Shown here: in pieces, positions 16,070 through 24,531 of the stretch | How the letters are laid out: every line of letters begins with the position of its first letter | How positions within the stretch are numbered: position 1 is the first letter of the stretch | Assembly: GCA_020073605.1 (NCBI GenBank) | Contig: JAIQEW010000011.1 | Coordinates: forward strand, 186,001 to 250,000 | Length of the DNA stretch: 64,000 nucleotides | Direction: 5' to 3' | DNA from: Terriglobia bacterium | GTDB lineage: Bacteria > Acidobacteriota > Terriglobia > Acidiferrales > UBA7541 | Program-made: the position numbers and the translations under genes | The notes under the pieces: model-generated | The model's input: only the letters and a program-made list of their open reading frames with translations | Databases searched by the model: none | What the model was told of the DNA's origin: nothing

Positions 16070-17149
16070 TTACCCCCCGTGCCGGAACAAAATCACGTCG
16101 CCGTCCTGCACAATGTACTCTTTCCCTTCCAGACGCACCTGTGCCCGTTCGCGCGCAGCGGCGAAACTCCCCGCCTTCAGCAGGTCCTCCCAATTCACCA
16201 CATCCGCCTTGATGAAATTCTTCTGGATGTCGCTGTGGATCGCGCCAGCCGCTTCCTGCGCCGTCATCCCGCGCTCGATTGTCCACGCGCGGCATTCCGG
16301 CTCGCCGCACGTGAGAAACGAAATCAGCCCCAGCAAGCGATACGTCGCCTGAATCAACCGGTCGCGCCCCGACTCCTTCAGCCCGTACGCGCTCATCATT
16401 TCCGCGGCTTCTGCGTCGGAAAGCTCTGCGAGTTCCGCCTCGATCTTCCCGCAGAAGGGCACGACGGCCGTCTGCGGCTTCAACGCGAGCTTTTCCAGGT
16501 GATATTTCTCGACCGCGCGATCGATCTGCGACGCTTCCTCATCCCCCAGGTTCAGCACGTAGAGCATTGGTTTGCGCGTGAGGAACATGAACCCGGTGAT
16601 CATCTTCATCTCTTCCGGCTTGAATTCCAGCTCGCGCAGAGGCGTTTCCGCTTCGAGCGCCAGGCGGCACCGCGTCAGAACTTGCAGCTCGACCTCGAGC
16701 AGCGGGTCTTTCTTCTTCTTCAAGTCCTTCTCGACGCGCTCGATCCGTTTCGCCGCCTGCTCGAGATCGGTCAGAATCAGCTCGAGATCGACGTTCACAA
16801 TGTCCCGCAGCGCGTCGAGCGATCCGCCCTCATGGGGCACCGAAGGATCCTCGAACAGCCGCACAACGTGCGCCAGCGCGTCCGCTTCCCTCAGCGGGAC
16901 CAGCGAGGCAGCGTTCTTCTCGCGGTCTTTCTGTATGCCGCCGATATCGACGTACTCGATCGTCGCGTACGTGATCTTTTTCGGCTTGAACACCTCGGCC
17001 AGTTTCGCCACCCGCGCATCCGGCACTCGCGCGATTCCCACGTGCATTTGACCAGGTGTGCTCCGCCCGCCGGTGGCGGGCGCCTTCGTGAGAATCCGGA
17101 ACAGACTTGTCTTCCCTACCAGCGGCAGCCCGATTATTCCTGTTTGCAT
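16070..17149 (-). CDS. ychF: YchF/Obg-family ATPase (EngD-like, DUF933/TGS C-terminus), divergent
   Basis: Cytoplasmic P-loop NTPase of 359 residues. The G1 loop is GLPLVGKTSLF, the switch region has YVDIGGIQKD instead of the usual VDIAGLVKGA, and a NxxE-type specificity motif that favours ATP over GTP appears as NLGDEE. A coiled-coil segment (about residues 130-160, rich in Lys/Glu) and a C-terminal TGS-like domain (ADVVNWEDLLKAGSF...DGDVILFRHGG) follow in YchF order. The switch II and G1 differences make this a divergent member. It is divergent from the pyruvate-kinase-like gene, with a 120-nt spacer. Confidence 0.85.
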   Translation of the reverse strand: MQTGIIGLPLVGKTSLFRILTKAPATGGRSTPGQMHVGIARVPDARVAKLAEVFKPKKITYATIEYVDIGGIQKDREKNAASLVPLREADALAHVVRLFEDPSVPHEGGSLDALRDIVNVDLELILTDLEQAAKRIERVEKDLKKKKDPLLEVELQVLTRCRLALEAETPLRELEFKPEEMKMITGFMFLTRKPMLYVLNLGDEEASQIDRAVEKYHLEKLALKPQTAVVPFCGKIEAELAELSDAEAAEMMSAYGLKESGRDRLIQATYRLLGLISFLTCGEPECRAWTIERGMTAQEAAGAIHSDIQKNFIKADVVNWEDLLKAGSFAAARERAQVRLEGKEYIVQDGDVILFRHGG

Positions 17150-17269
17150 AAGCTTTCGATACTAGCACACGCCGCTTCGTTCGCCGCCCGCCGCCCCGGC
17201 CCATACCGCGTTCATCCTGCTGTAACGAAGCCCGAGGACAATGAACCTGGCTTCCGAAACCGGCCCTAA

Positions 17270-19150
17270 ATGCAAAACAGCATTCAGTTGCAGCCCAGAG
17301 AGCTGATCCAGCAATTAAACCTTCTCCGCTCGGAGATGCTCAGCCTCGAAGCGACCAGCCTCGCCGAGTCCGCCGGCGTGCATCCCGACCACCGCGCGAG
17401 CGCGGCGAATCTGATCCACTACCTGGCGCTCCGCCGGCACGACATCCGCCAGCTCCAGTCTCAGCTCGCGGCACTCGGACTCTCCTCCCTCGGCCGTACC
17501 GAACCCCACGTCATCGGCGCATTGCACGCCGTCATAAACGCCCTTCGCCGGCTCGATGGATCGAATGAAGCCGGCGCTGCGCTTCCGGACGGCGCCCCCG
17601 AGATGGGTGAAGGGGCTGCGCTGCTCGAAAACAACGCCGAAGCCCTGCTCGGTCCGTCTCCCACGGGCCGCAACGTTCGCATCATGGTGACCATGCCGCA
17701 GGAAGCCGCCACCGACTACGATCTGGTCCGCGATCTCGTCCTCCACGGGATGGATTGCATGAGGATCAACTGCGCCCATGATGGTCCGGACGCGTGGTCG
17801 GGAATGATTCGCAATCTTCGCCGCGCGGAGAAGGAAACGGGCAGGGCCTGCAAGATCGCGATGGACCTGGCAGGACCCAAGCTACGCACAGGATCCGTCG
17901 AGCCGGGCCCGGCGGTTCTCAAGTATCGGCCCAAGCGAGACGATTTCGGGCGCGTCATTTCTCCGGCGCGGATTTGGCTCACGCCCGGCTCGCAACCGGA
18001 GCATGCCCCCGCGCACGCGGATGCGTACATCCCGTTGCCCGCCGAATGGCTCGCGCGACTGAAGCCCGGTGATCGTGTTCGATTCAGGGACGCTCGGGGC
18101 GCTTCCCGCTCGCTGACGATTTCAGGGGTCGATGGAAACAGCCGCTGGGCCCAGTCCAGTCGAACGACTTACGTCGTCCCCGGACTTGTTCTCGAATTGC
18201 AGACCCGCGCGAACAGAAGGATCGCAAAAGCGCTTCGGCGCACCCGCGTCGGCGCGATTCCCCCGAAGGCGCAGACGCTCCGCCTCAACGTGGGCGACAC
18301 GCTCGTTCTCACGCGGTCGCTCGAGCCCGGCCGCCCCGCGAAGTACGACAAGAAAAAGCAATTGATTAGCCCGGCGCGAATCGGCGTCACTCTTCCCGAG
18401 TTTTTCGACTGCATGCGGGTGGGCGATCCCATCTCGCTCGATGACGGCAAGATCGGCGCCATCGTCCGCACCGTCACGCCGGAAAAAGTCAGCGTGGAAA
18501 TCACTCATGCGCGCCCCACGGGCGAAAAGCTCGGCGCCGAAAAAGGCATCAACGTCCCCGAAAGCGAGCTGTGCCTCTCTTCCCTGACCAAAGACGACCT
18601 CGAAGCTCTCAAGTTCGTGGTCAAGCACGCCGACATCGTCAGCTATTCGTTCGTGCGCAAGGAAGCGGACGTGCTTGGGTTGCAGTCGCGGCTGGCCGAG
18701 CTGGGCGGAGAAAACCTCGGCATCATTCTGAAGATCGAAACGCGCGAAGCCTTCGACCAGTTGCCTCGCCTTCTGCTCGCCGCGATGCGCAGCCGCGCCG
18801 TCGGAGTGATGATCGCGCGCGGCGACCTGGCGATCGAATGCGGCTACCAGCGGCTCGCCGAAGTACAGGAAGAGATTCTCTGGCTCTCCGAAGCCGCGCA
18901 CATGCCGGTGATCTGGGCGACGCAGGTTCTCGAGTCCCTGGCGAAAACGGGCGTCCCGTCGCGCTCCGAGATCACGGACGCAGCGATGGGAGAGCGCGCC
19001 GAGTGCGTCATGCTCAACAAAGGCCCATACATCGTCACCGCCGTGCGCACCCTCGACGACATTCTCCACCGCATGCAGTCCCACCAGGAAAAGAAGCGCT
19101 CCATGCTGCGCAAGCTCCAAGTCGCTTCAGCCTTCCACGCCGGCGCGTAG
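17270..19150 (+). CDS. Pyruvate kinase-like protein lacking the C-terminal regulatory domain
   Basis: 626 residues. Residues 1-130 are a helical extension without PK similarity. The barrel begins at about 135 (VRIMVTMPQ...HGMDCMRINCAH 159-170, MDLAGPKLRTG 198-208), a long B-domain insertion covers about 210-430, and the second barrel half has INVPESE, SYSFVRKEADV, IILKIETREAF, VMIARGDLAIE and IWATQVLESL. Catalytic Lys/Glu of KIE and the Thr of ATQ are kept. The DTKGPE motif reads DLAGPK and NFSH reads NCAH, changing the monovalent-cation ligands and phosphate-contact residues. No C-domain follows. Phosphoryl transfer from PEP is therefore uncertain. Confidence 0.8.
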   Translation: MQNSIQLQPRELIQQLNLLRSEMLSLEATSLAESAGVHPDHRASAANLIHYLALRRHDIRQLQSQLAALGLSSLGRTEPHVIGALHAVINALRRLDGSNEAGAALPDGAPEMGEGAALLENNAEALLGPSPTGRNVRIMVTMPQEAATDYDLVRDLVLHGMDCMRINCAHDGPDAWSGMIRNLRRAEKETGRACKIAMDLAGPKLRTGSVEPGPAVLKYRPKRDDFGRVISPARIWLTPGSQPEHAPAHADAYIPLPAEWLARLKPGDRVRFRDARGASRSLTISGVDGNSRWAQSSRTTYVVPGLVLELQTRANRRIAKALRRTRVGAIPPKAQTLRLNVGDTLVLTRSLEPGRPAKYDKKKQLISPARIGVTLPEFFDCMRVGDPISLDDGKIGAIVRTVTPEKVSVEITHARPTGEKLGAEKGINVPESELCLSSLTKDDLEALKFVVKHADIVSYSFVRKEADVLGLQSRLAELGGENLGIILKIETREAFDQLPRLLLAAMRSRAVGVMIARGDLAIECGYQRLAEVQEEILWLSEAAHMPVIWATQVLESLAKTGVPSRSEITDAAMGERAECVMLNKGPYIVTAVRTLDDILHRMQSHQEKKRSMLRKLQVASAFHAGA

Positions 19151-19189
19151 CCGCCTAATTGCATCTCCGATGATGTTCCGTGCACTTTA

Positions 19190-19262
19190 GGGGGTCGGAG
19201 CTTCAGCTCCGACATGAAACCGTCGCGCGAAGCGCGCACCTTTGCGCAGCTTCACCCGCAGC
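19190..19262 (+). repeat. Interspersed palindromic repeat, copy 1
   Basis: The hairpin at 19194-19213 (stem GTCGGAGC, loop TTCA) is followed by a GCGCGAAGCGCGC palindrome. The unit recurs at 27583-27665, where the outer stem is GTCGCGGC with matching changes on both arms. The covariation suggests that the fold, not the sequence, is kept. Confidence 0.7.
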
Positions 19263-19392
19263 ATGTGCGCCGTTTGCACCCGCCGTGGCGCGCATTCACA
19301 CGCACCGTTTCCGGCGTGAAGCGATGGCGGCGTACCAAAACATTCCGGCCTCGTTGTGCGATCCGGCTCCAAGCGATATCCTTTCGAGCGCC

Positions 19393-20139
19393 ATGAACGC
19401 AACCACGAGCAAGCTCACGCTGCCCTTCGATCAAGTCGAAGCCCACGCGCACCTTTCGCGCATCGACAAGCGCCTCGCCGGCGTGATTGAACGCACCGGT
19501 GCATTCCAGTTCAAGCTCGATGATTGCGACAGTGTGTATGAATCTCTTCTCGAAGCGATCGCATACCAGAGCATCGCGGGCAAAGCCGCAAAAGTGATCT
19601 TCGGCCGCATCAGCGCGCTCGGGACGAACGGCCGCTGCCCCACGCCGGAAGAACTCCTGCGAGTCCGCAAACCCAAGCTGCGCAAGGCCGGGCTCTCCCA
19701 CGCAAAGATCGCCGCGGTAAGGGATCTCGCGCAGAAGACGATCGAAGGTGTCGTGCCCACACTCGAAGAAGCCGAAAAGATGTCGGACCAGGAGCTTGTG
19801 GACCGGCTGATTTCCGTCCGCGGCATCGGCGCGTGGACGGTCGAGATGTTTCTGATCTTCCGGCTCGGCCGCCCGGATGTCCTGCCGATCCACGACTACG
19901 GCGTGCAGAAGGGTTTTGCCATCACCTATCGCAAGAAAAGCATTCCGAAGCCGCGCGAGCTGGCCGAATTCGGCGAGCGTTGGCGGCCGTATCGCACCGT
20001 CGCGAGCTGGTACATGTGGCGTGCCGTCGAGCACGCCGGCCCCGCCGCCCGCAAAATCACCAAGGCCAAAGTCGCCTCAAAGAAGTCCCGGTCAAACAAG
20101 CGGCCCGCCAAAAAGCGCACAACGAAGAGTCGTTCGTAG
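19393..20139 (+). CDS. DNA-3-methyladenine glycosylase II (AlkA-like, HhH-GPD)
   Basis: Base-excision repair glycosylase for alkylated purines. The 248-residue product from the ATG at 19393 (MNATTSKLTLPFDQVEAHA) has AIAYQSIAGKAA typical of AlkA helix B. The helix-hairpin-helix and catalytic region LISVRGIGAWTVEMFLIFRLGRPDVLPIHDYGVQKG follows near residue 140, with the catalytic Asp in PIHDYG. The C-terminus ends in a Lys/Arg/Ser-rich tail that may bind DNA nonspecifically. The in-frame sequence upstream of 19393 is repeat-derived, so I did not use the earlier start. Confidence 0.9.
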   Translation: MNATTSKLTLPFDQVEAHAHLSRIDKRLAGVIERTGAFQFKLDDCDSVYESLLEAIAYQSIAGKAAKVIFGRISALGTNGRCPTPEELLRVRKPKLRKAGLSHAKIAAVRDLAQKTIEGVVPTLEEAEKMSDQELVDRLISVRGIGAWTVEMFLIFRLGRPDVLPIHDYGVQKGFAITYRKKSIPKPRELAEFGERWRPYRTVASWYMWRAVEHAGPAARKITKAKVASKKSRSNKRPAKKRTTKSRS

Positions 20140-20182
20140 GGGCGCCCAGTCTAGCCACTAGTCACTCGCCACTAGCCACTGG

Positions 20183-20668
20183 TCACCGGTCACTGCTTTC
20201 TCTCGAAGGCCTCACACTGAGGAACAGCGCGACCAGCCCAATCACCAGCACGCCACCCTCTAAATCCACCGAAATTCCGTGCAACCGGTCGAACTCCGCG
20301 CGCCTCGGATCGCTTCCCTGCGTCGCTTCCACCGAACCCATCTCTCGCCGCAACTCCGCCATTCGCGGCATCACGAACCGCTGCGAGGCCAGCGTCAGCA
20401 GCAACATCAGAATCACGCCGAGCATCGCCGGTTCGATCAATGCCCGCAAAGACTTCGCCAACGCGACCGAGGCAACGACAAAGACGACCGCCGCGATGAT
20501 CCCCACGCCGTGCAGCCCGCCCAACGTGGCCCCAACCAGCGCGCCGGCCAGGTCGCGATTCGGCAGCACCGCAAACGCGTCGCGCGTGACCACCGCCACG
20601 AAATAGATGATTGACCCCACCCACGTGCCTAATGCGAACACTCGGAGGAATCGCAGGATGTGGGTCAT
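20183..20668 (-). CDS. DUF4149 membrane protein
   Basis: 161 residues with four predicted TM helices (about 8-28, 45-68, 77-97 and 137-155). The N-terminal FALGTWVGSIIYF and central LGGLHGVGII segments match DUF4149 proteins (also called TMEM205-like in some annotations). Function is unknown. It is convergent with alkA and lies 88 nt from the tRNA-Val gene, on the same strand as that tRNA. Confidence 0.75.
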   Translation of the reverse strand: MTHILRFLRVFALGTWVGSIIYFVAVVTRDAFAVLPNRDLAGALVGATLGGLHGVGIIAAVVFVVASVALAKSLRALIEPAMLGVILMLLLTLASQRFVMPRMAELRREMGSVEATQGSDPRRAEFDRLHGISVDLEGGVLVIGLVALFLSVRPSRESSDR

Positions 20669-20756
20669 CGGAGAATTCCGCTAGAATGATTTCTCGGCCG
20701 AGGCGGGGGTTCGCTTCGCATTTTCAGGTCGCAAGAACTTCCGGCCGTATCGAAAA

Positions 20757-20832
20757 TGGTGGGCGACCAAGGACTTGAACCTTGGACCTCTCCCGTGTGA
20801 GGGGAGCGCTCTAACCACTGAGCTAGTCGCCC
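20757..20832 (-). tRNA. tRNA-Val (CAC anticodon)
   Basis: Minus-strand cloverleaf of 76 nt: acceptor stem GGGCGAC pairs with GTCGCCC, D-loop AGCTCAGTGGTTAGAGCGC, anticodon stem CTCCC/GGGAG around loop CTCACAC (anticodon CAC), T-arm CCAAGG-TTCAAGT-CCTTGG, discriminator A and an encoded CCA at 20759-20757. Confidence 0.97.
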
Positions 20833-20868
20833 ATAGAACTTACTTTTTGTAGCAGAAGGCCCATTCAA

Positions 20869-21825
20869 TTGCAAACTGCCGTCACCGCCGCCAGCAGCCG
20901 CCTTGCCGAGCTTCAGCGCTCGATCGCCCGCGTCGTCAAGGGCAAGGAAGACGTCATCCAACTCGCGCTCACCACGCTCCTCGCGCGCGGCCACTTGCTG
21001 ATTGAAGACGTTCCCGGCGTCGGCAAGACCACTCTCGCGCAGGCGCTCGCTCGCTCGTTCCACTGCTCGTTCCAGCGCATCCAGTTCACATCCGACATGC
21101 TGCCGAGCGACGTGATCGGCGTCAGCGTCTACAATCCCTCGACGCAGGAATTCGAATTCAAGCCCGGCCCCATCTTCGCCAACATCATCGTCGCCGACGA
21201 AATCAACCGCACCACGCCGAAGACGCAATCCGCACTGCTCGAAGCGATGAACGAATCGCAGATCACGATGGACAACCACACGCATCCGCTGCCGCAGCCG
21301 TTCCTAGTCCTCGCGACGCAGAATCCCATCGAGCACCACGGCACCTATCCGCTGCCCGAATCGCAGCTCGATCGCTTCCTGATGCGCATCCGCATGGGCT
21401 ATCCGGCGCGCGAAAGTGAAAAAGAGATCATCCGCAATCATTCCGCCGCGGGACACGTGGAGCAGGTCGTCCCGCTGATGGACGCCGCCGACGTGCTCGC
21501 GATGCAAGCCGCCGCCTCGCAGGTGAAAGTCGAAGAGAGCCTGCTCGATTACGCGCTCGAAATCGTGGAGCGCACACGCCAGACCGAGCAGTTGAGCCTC
21601 GGTGTCAGCCCGCGCGGCACCGTGATGCTGCATCGCGCGGCGCAAGCGCGCGCGTTCCTCGAGGGCCGCGACTATTGCCTTCCCGACGATTTCAAGCAGC
21701 TCATCATTCCCGTCTTCTCGCATCGCGTCGTCGTCAGCTCGCGCTACGTCTCGACGCAAAAGAAATCCGAGCAGACCGAAGCGATTCTCCGCGAAATCCT
21801 CGACACCACTCGCGTCCCCTTATAG
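20869..21825 (+). CDS. MoxR-family AAA+ ATPase
   Basis: Cytoplasmic AAA+ chaperone-type ATPase of 318 residues. Walker A VPGVGKTTLAQALARS (about 46-61), Walker B IIVADEINR, the sensor motif ATQNPIEHHGTYPLPE and the arginine-finger region QLDRFLMRI are all canonical for MoxR. The TTG start at 20869 is preceded by AGAAGG at a 9-nt distance. It is followed by a DUF58 gene and, after mutY, a transglutaminase-like gene. This set often works together in maturation of a membrane or periplasmic complex, but its target here is unknown. Confidence 0.92.
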   Translation: MQTAVTAASSRLAELQRSIARVVKGKEDVIQLALTTLLARGHLLIEDVPGVGKTTLAQALARSFHCSFQRIQFTSDMLPSDVIGVSVYNPSTQEFEFKPGPIFANIIVADEINRTTPKTQSALLEAMNESQITMDNHTHPLPQPFLVLATQNPIEHHGTYPLPESQLDRFLMRIRMGYPARESEKEIIRNHSAAGHVEQVVPLMDAADVLAMQAAASQVKVEESLLDYALEIVERTRQTEQLSLGVSPRGTVMLHRAAQARAFLEGRDYCLPDDFKQLIIPVFSHRVVVSSRYVSTQKKSEQTEAILREILDTTRVPL

Positions 21826-21839
21826 GCAGGCCATGAAAC

Positions 21840-21905
21840 CCAGAGAGATGTCATTCCGAGGAGTCCCGCCAATTCTTTCCGGGACGACGAGGAATCTCTC
21901 TTTGT
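21840..21905 (+). repeat. Diverged copy of the TCATCCCGAGCGAGG-type interspersed repeat
   Basis: Between MoxR and DUF58 the sequence ATGTCATTCCGAGGAGTCC is followed by GACGACGAGGAATCTCT. This resembles the 46-bp units at 29872-29917 and 63157-63202 (TGTCATCCCGAG...GACGAGGGATCTG). Confidence 0.5.
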
Positions 21906-21939
21906 CTCACGCCGGAGCAAAGGTGCTGTCCGCCGGACG

Positions 21940-23280
21940 ATGAGCGCACACGATTCCACTCTCAATCGCTGGTGGCAAGGCCGCGACCGCCCCGGATGGC
22001 GCAATTTCGGCATCGCGATGCTCGCGCTTTCGGCGGCGCTTTTCATCGCGCTGTTCTCCGCCACGGCCGCTCAAGAAGGCCGCATCTGGCTCGCCGGAAT
22101 CACCACAGTGCTCTCGCTCGGAATCGCCGGCTGGGTCGCCGTTGCGATCGTCCCGGCCCTCGCCAAGCGCACGAGCCTCCGCTGGCTCGCGTATCAAGTC
22201 GATTACCGCCTCACGCGCGACGGCATGATCTACCTCGGCGCGGTGCTGATCCTGGTCCTCGCGGCGGTCAACACCGGCAACAATCTGCTCTTCCTGATTC
22301 TCGCCTGCATGCTCGCGGGCATTCTGATCTCGGGCGTGCTTTCCCGCGTCGTGCTCACCGGCATCGATCTGAAGTTCGATCTGCCCGAGCATATCTTCGC
22401 CGAGCAGCCCGTGCTGGCCGAAATCGAGCTGCGCAACGAAAAGCAGGGCTGGCCTTCGTTTTCGCTCCGCGTCGCCGGTGGGAGCAAGAAAGCTCCGGCC
22501 GAGATTCTCACGCGCCCCGTTTTCTTTCCATACGTCCCGCGCATGAGCGCGGCGCGCCAGAAAGTCGAGCTGCGCTTTCCGCGCCGCGGCGTCTATCGGC
22601 AGGACGCGTTCGGAATTTCCACGCGCTTTCCCTTCGGCTTTTTCGAAAAGACGCGCCAAGTGGATTCCAATATCGAGATTGCCGTCTACCCGCGCGTCCA
22701 GCCGACCGACCAGTTCTACGAGGTCCTGCCGCTTCTCTCCGGCGAGATGGCCAGCCACTTCCGCGGCCGTGGCCACGAGCTGCACTCGCTGCGCGACTAT
22801 CTGTATACCGACAGCGCCCGGTTCGTTGACTGGAAGGTGACGGCGAAGTCGGGGCGCCTGATCGTCCGCGAATTCGCGCGCGAGGACGAGCGGCGCGTCG
22901 CGCTCGTACTCGATCCCTTCATCGGCCCGCCGCGCGCCGAGCTCGGCCAGCTCGCCGAAGCGGAGCACGCCGAGCGCTTCGAGCGCACGGTTTCGCTGGC
23001 GGCCTGCATCGCCTGGCACTTCCACGAAATCCGCTCGGTGATGCAGTTCCGCACCGACCGCTTCTCCACTCCGATGGCGCCCGCGGGCGAAATCATCTAC
23101 GACACGCTCCGCGAGCTGGCCACGATCCAGCCCGACACAACCGCCGTGGGCAGCGCTTTCCTTGACGACCTCGCGAGCCAGGGCGAAATCTTCAAGATCA
23201 TCCTCACCGCCCGCCCCCAGCGCACCATCCCCACCGCCCTCTGGTCTTCTTCCTACTTCATCTTCATCGACCGCCTCTAA
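21940..23280 (+). CDS. DUF58 domain-containing membrane protein
   Basis: 446 residues. Three to four hydrophobic segments at the N-terminus (about 25-48, 50-75, 98-135) precede a soluble part with the DUF58 signature: LRDYLYTDSARFVDWKVTAKSGRLIVREF (about residue 288), then ERRVALVLD, which begins a VWA-like fold. DUF58 proteins are usually encoded next to MoxR ATPases and are thought to be their partners. It starts 114 nt after moxR with a small interspersed repeat between them. Confidence 0.88.
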   Translation: MSAHDSTLNRWWQGRDRPGWRNFGIAMLALSAALFIALFSATAAQEGRIWLAGITTVLSLGIAGWVAVAIVPALAKRTSLRWLAYQVDYRLTRDGMIYLGAVLILVLAAVNTGNNLLFLILACMLAGILISGVLSRVVLTGIDLKFDLPEHIFAEQPVLAEIELRNEKQGWPSFSLRVAGGSKKAPAEILTRPVFFPYVPRMSAARQKVELRFPRRGVYRQDAFGISTRFPFGFFEKTRQVDSNIEIAVYPRVQPTDQFYEVLPLLSGEMASHFRGRGHELHSLRDYLYTDSARFVDWKVTAKSGRLIVREFAREDERRVALVLDPFIGPPRAELGQLAEAEHAERFERTVSLAACIAWHFHEIRSVMQFRTDRFSTPMAPAGEIIYDTLRELATIQPDTTAVGSAFLDDLASQGEIFKIILTARPQRTIPTALWSSSYFIFIDRL

Positions 23281-23366
23281 ACTCTTGGTGTTGTGCTTGT
23301 CTCTGTGACTTCTCTGCATTCTCTGTGTTTCGCACTTGCCCCTGCCCATGCAAGAATACCGCGCAC

Positions 23367-24452
23367 GTGAAATCGCAATTCACTCCGCGCGCGCTGAAAG
23401 CTTTCCAACGCCGCCTCCTCGGCTGGTTTCGCACGCATCGCCGCGACCTGCCCTGGCGCGCGAGCCGCGATCCCTATCGCGTTTGGGTCGCGGAGATCAT
23501 GCTCCAGCAGACGCGCATCGCCGCCGTCCTGCCTTACTACCACCGCTTCCTGAAAAACTTTCACACGGTCGAATCGCTCGCCCGCGCGCCGCAGGACAAA
23601 GTCCTGCGCCTCTGGTCCGGCCTCGGCTACTACAGCCGCGCCCGCAATCTGCATCGCGCCGCGAAGGGAATCGTCGCGCGCCACGAAGGCAAATTCCCGC
23701 CCACGCTCGAAGCCGCGCTCGCGCTTCCCGGCATCGGCCGCTACACAGCCGCTGCCGTCCTGAGCATCGCCTACGACGTTCCGCTGGCGGTCCTCGACGG
23801 CAACGTCGCGCGCGTCCTCGCGCGCCTCGGCGCCATTCGCGGAGATCTGCGGGCCCCGCGCCGCTGGCGCCAATTGGGAGATACGGCCGACTCACTTCTT
23901 GCTCGCAGCGCTCCCGGCGACTGGAACCAAGCGCTGATGGAACTTGGTGAAACGGTCTGCACGCCCCAGGCCCCTCGCTGCGGGGCGTGTCCGGTAGCGC
24001 GCTGGTGCCGCGCTCGCGCTCTCAATCTCACGCGCGAAATTCCTGCTCCACGCAGCAAGCGAGCAGCCGTGAAGATTCGAATCGCCGCCGCGATTCTCCG
24101 CGACCCGCGCGGCCGCACGATTCTCGTCCGCGATCCCGGCGCGCACGATGACGTCCTCTTCTCGCGGATGTGGCAGTTCCCTGCCGTGGAAGTCGCTCGC
24201 GAGCCGAAGCCGGAGCTGGCAAAACATCTCAGCGAGATTCTGAATGTCGATGCCGCCTCACTCGATCTCGAAGCCCTCCCCGCCGCACGCCACGGCGTCA
24301 CGTTCCGCAACATCACGCTGCTGCCATTCCTCGCTCGCGTGCAAAACCTCCCGAAGCGCCCTCGCACGCGAGTGGTCGCGCTCAGCAATCTCAGCCGCCT
24401 CCCCGTTTCGAGCGCAACCCACAAAATCGCCGCCGCAGCTCTTCTTCCGTAG
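23367..24452 (+). CDS. mutY: A/G-specific adenine DNA glycosylase MutY
   Basis: Removes adenine mispaired with 8-oxoguanine. Visible: PWRASRDPYRVWVAEIMLQQTR with the catalytic Glu, the helix-hairpin-helix LPGIGRYTAAAVLS, the catalytic Asp in AVLDGNVARVLARL, and the iron-sulfur motif C-x6-C-x2-C-x5-C (CTPQAPRCGACPVARWC). A C-terminal NUDIX-like domain for 8-oxoG recognition follows. I chose the GTG at 23367 (MKSQFTPRALKAFQRR, 361 residues). A GTG at 23325 is also in frame but adds a Cys/Pro-rich segment without homology. It interrupts the MoxR-DUF58-transglutaminase group. Confidence 0.93.
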   Translation: MKSQFTPRALKAFQRRLLGWFRTHRRDLPWRASRDPYRVWVAEIMLQQTRIAAVLPYYHRFLKNFHTVESLARAPQDKVLRLWSGLGYYSRARNLHRAAKGIVARHEGKFPPTLEAALALPGIGRYTAAAVLSIAYDVPLAVLDGNVARVLARLGAIRGDLRAPRRWRQLGDTADSLLARSAPGDWNQALMELGETVCTPQAPRCGACPVARWCRARALNLTREIPAPRSKRAAVKIRIAAAILRDPRGRTILVRDPGAHDDVLFSRMWQFPAVEVAREPKPELAKHLSEILNVDAASLDLEALPAARHGVTFRNITLLPFLARVQNLPKRPRTRVVALSNLSRLPVSSATHKIAAAALLP

Positions 24453-24531
24453 CCCGGTGTCGGCGCACACCCGCCGTTACCAATCCGCCTCGCGGACGCC
24501 CGCCCCCGCCGCCGAATGCTACGATCTTAAA

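Noticed and set aside
20757-20832. tRNA-Val as an integration site for a genomic island
   Set aside because: No integrase gene or duplicated tRNA 3' end is visible nearby, and the flanking genes have core-like composition.
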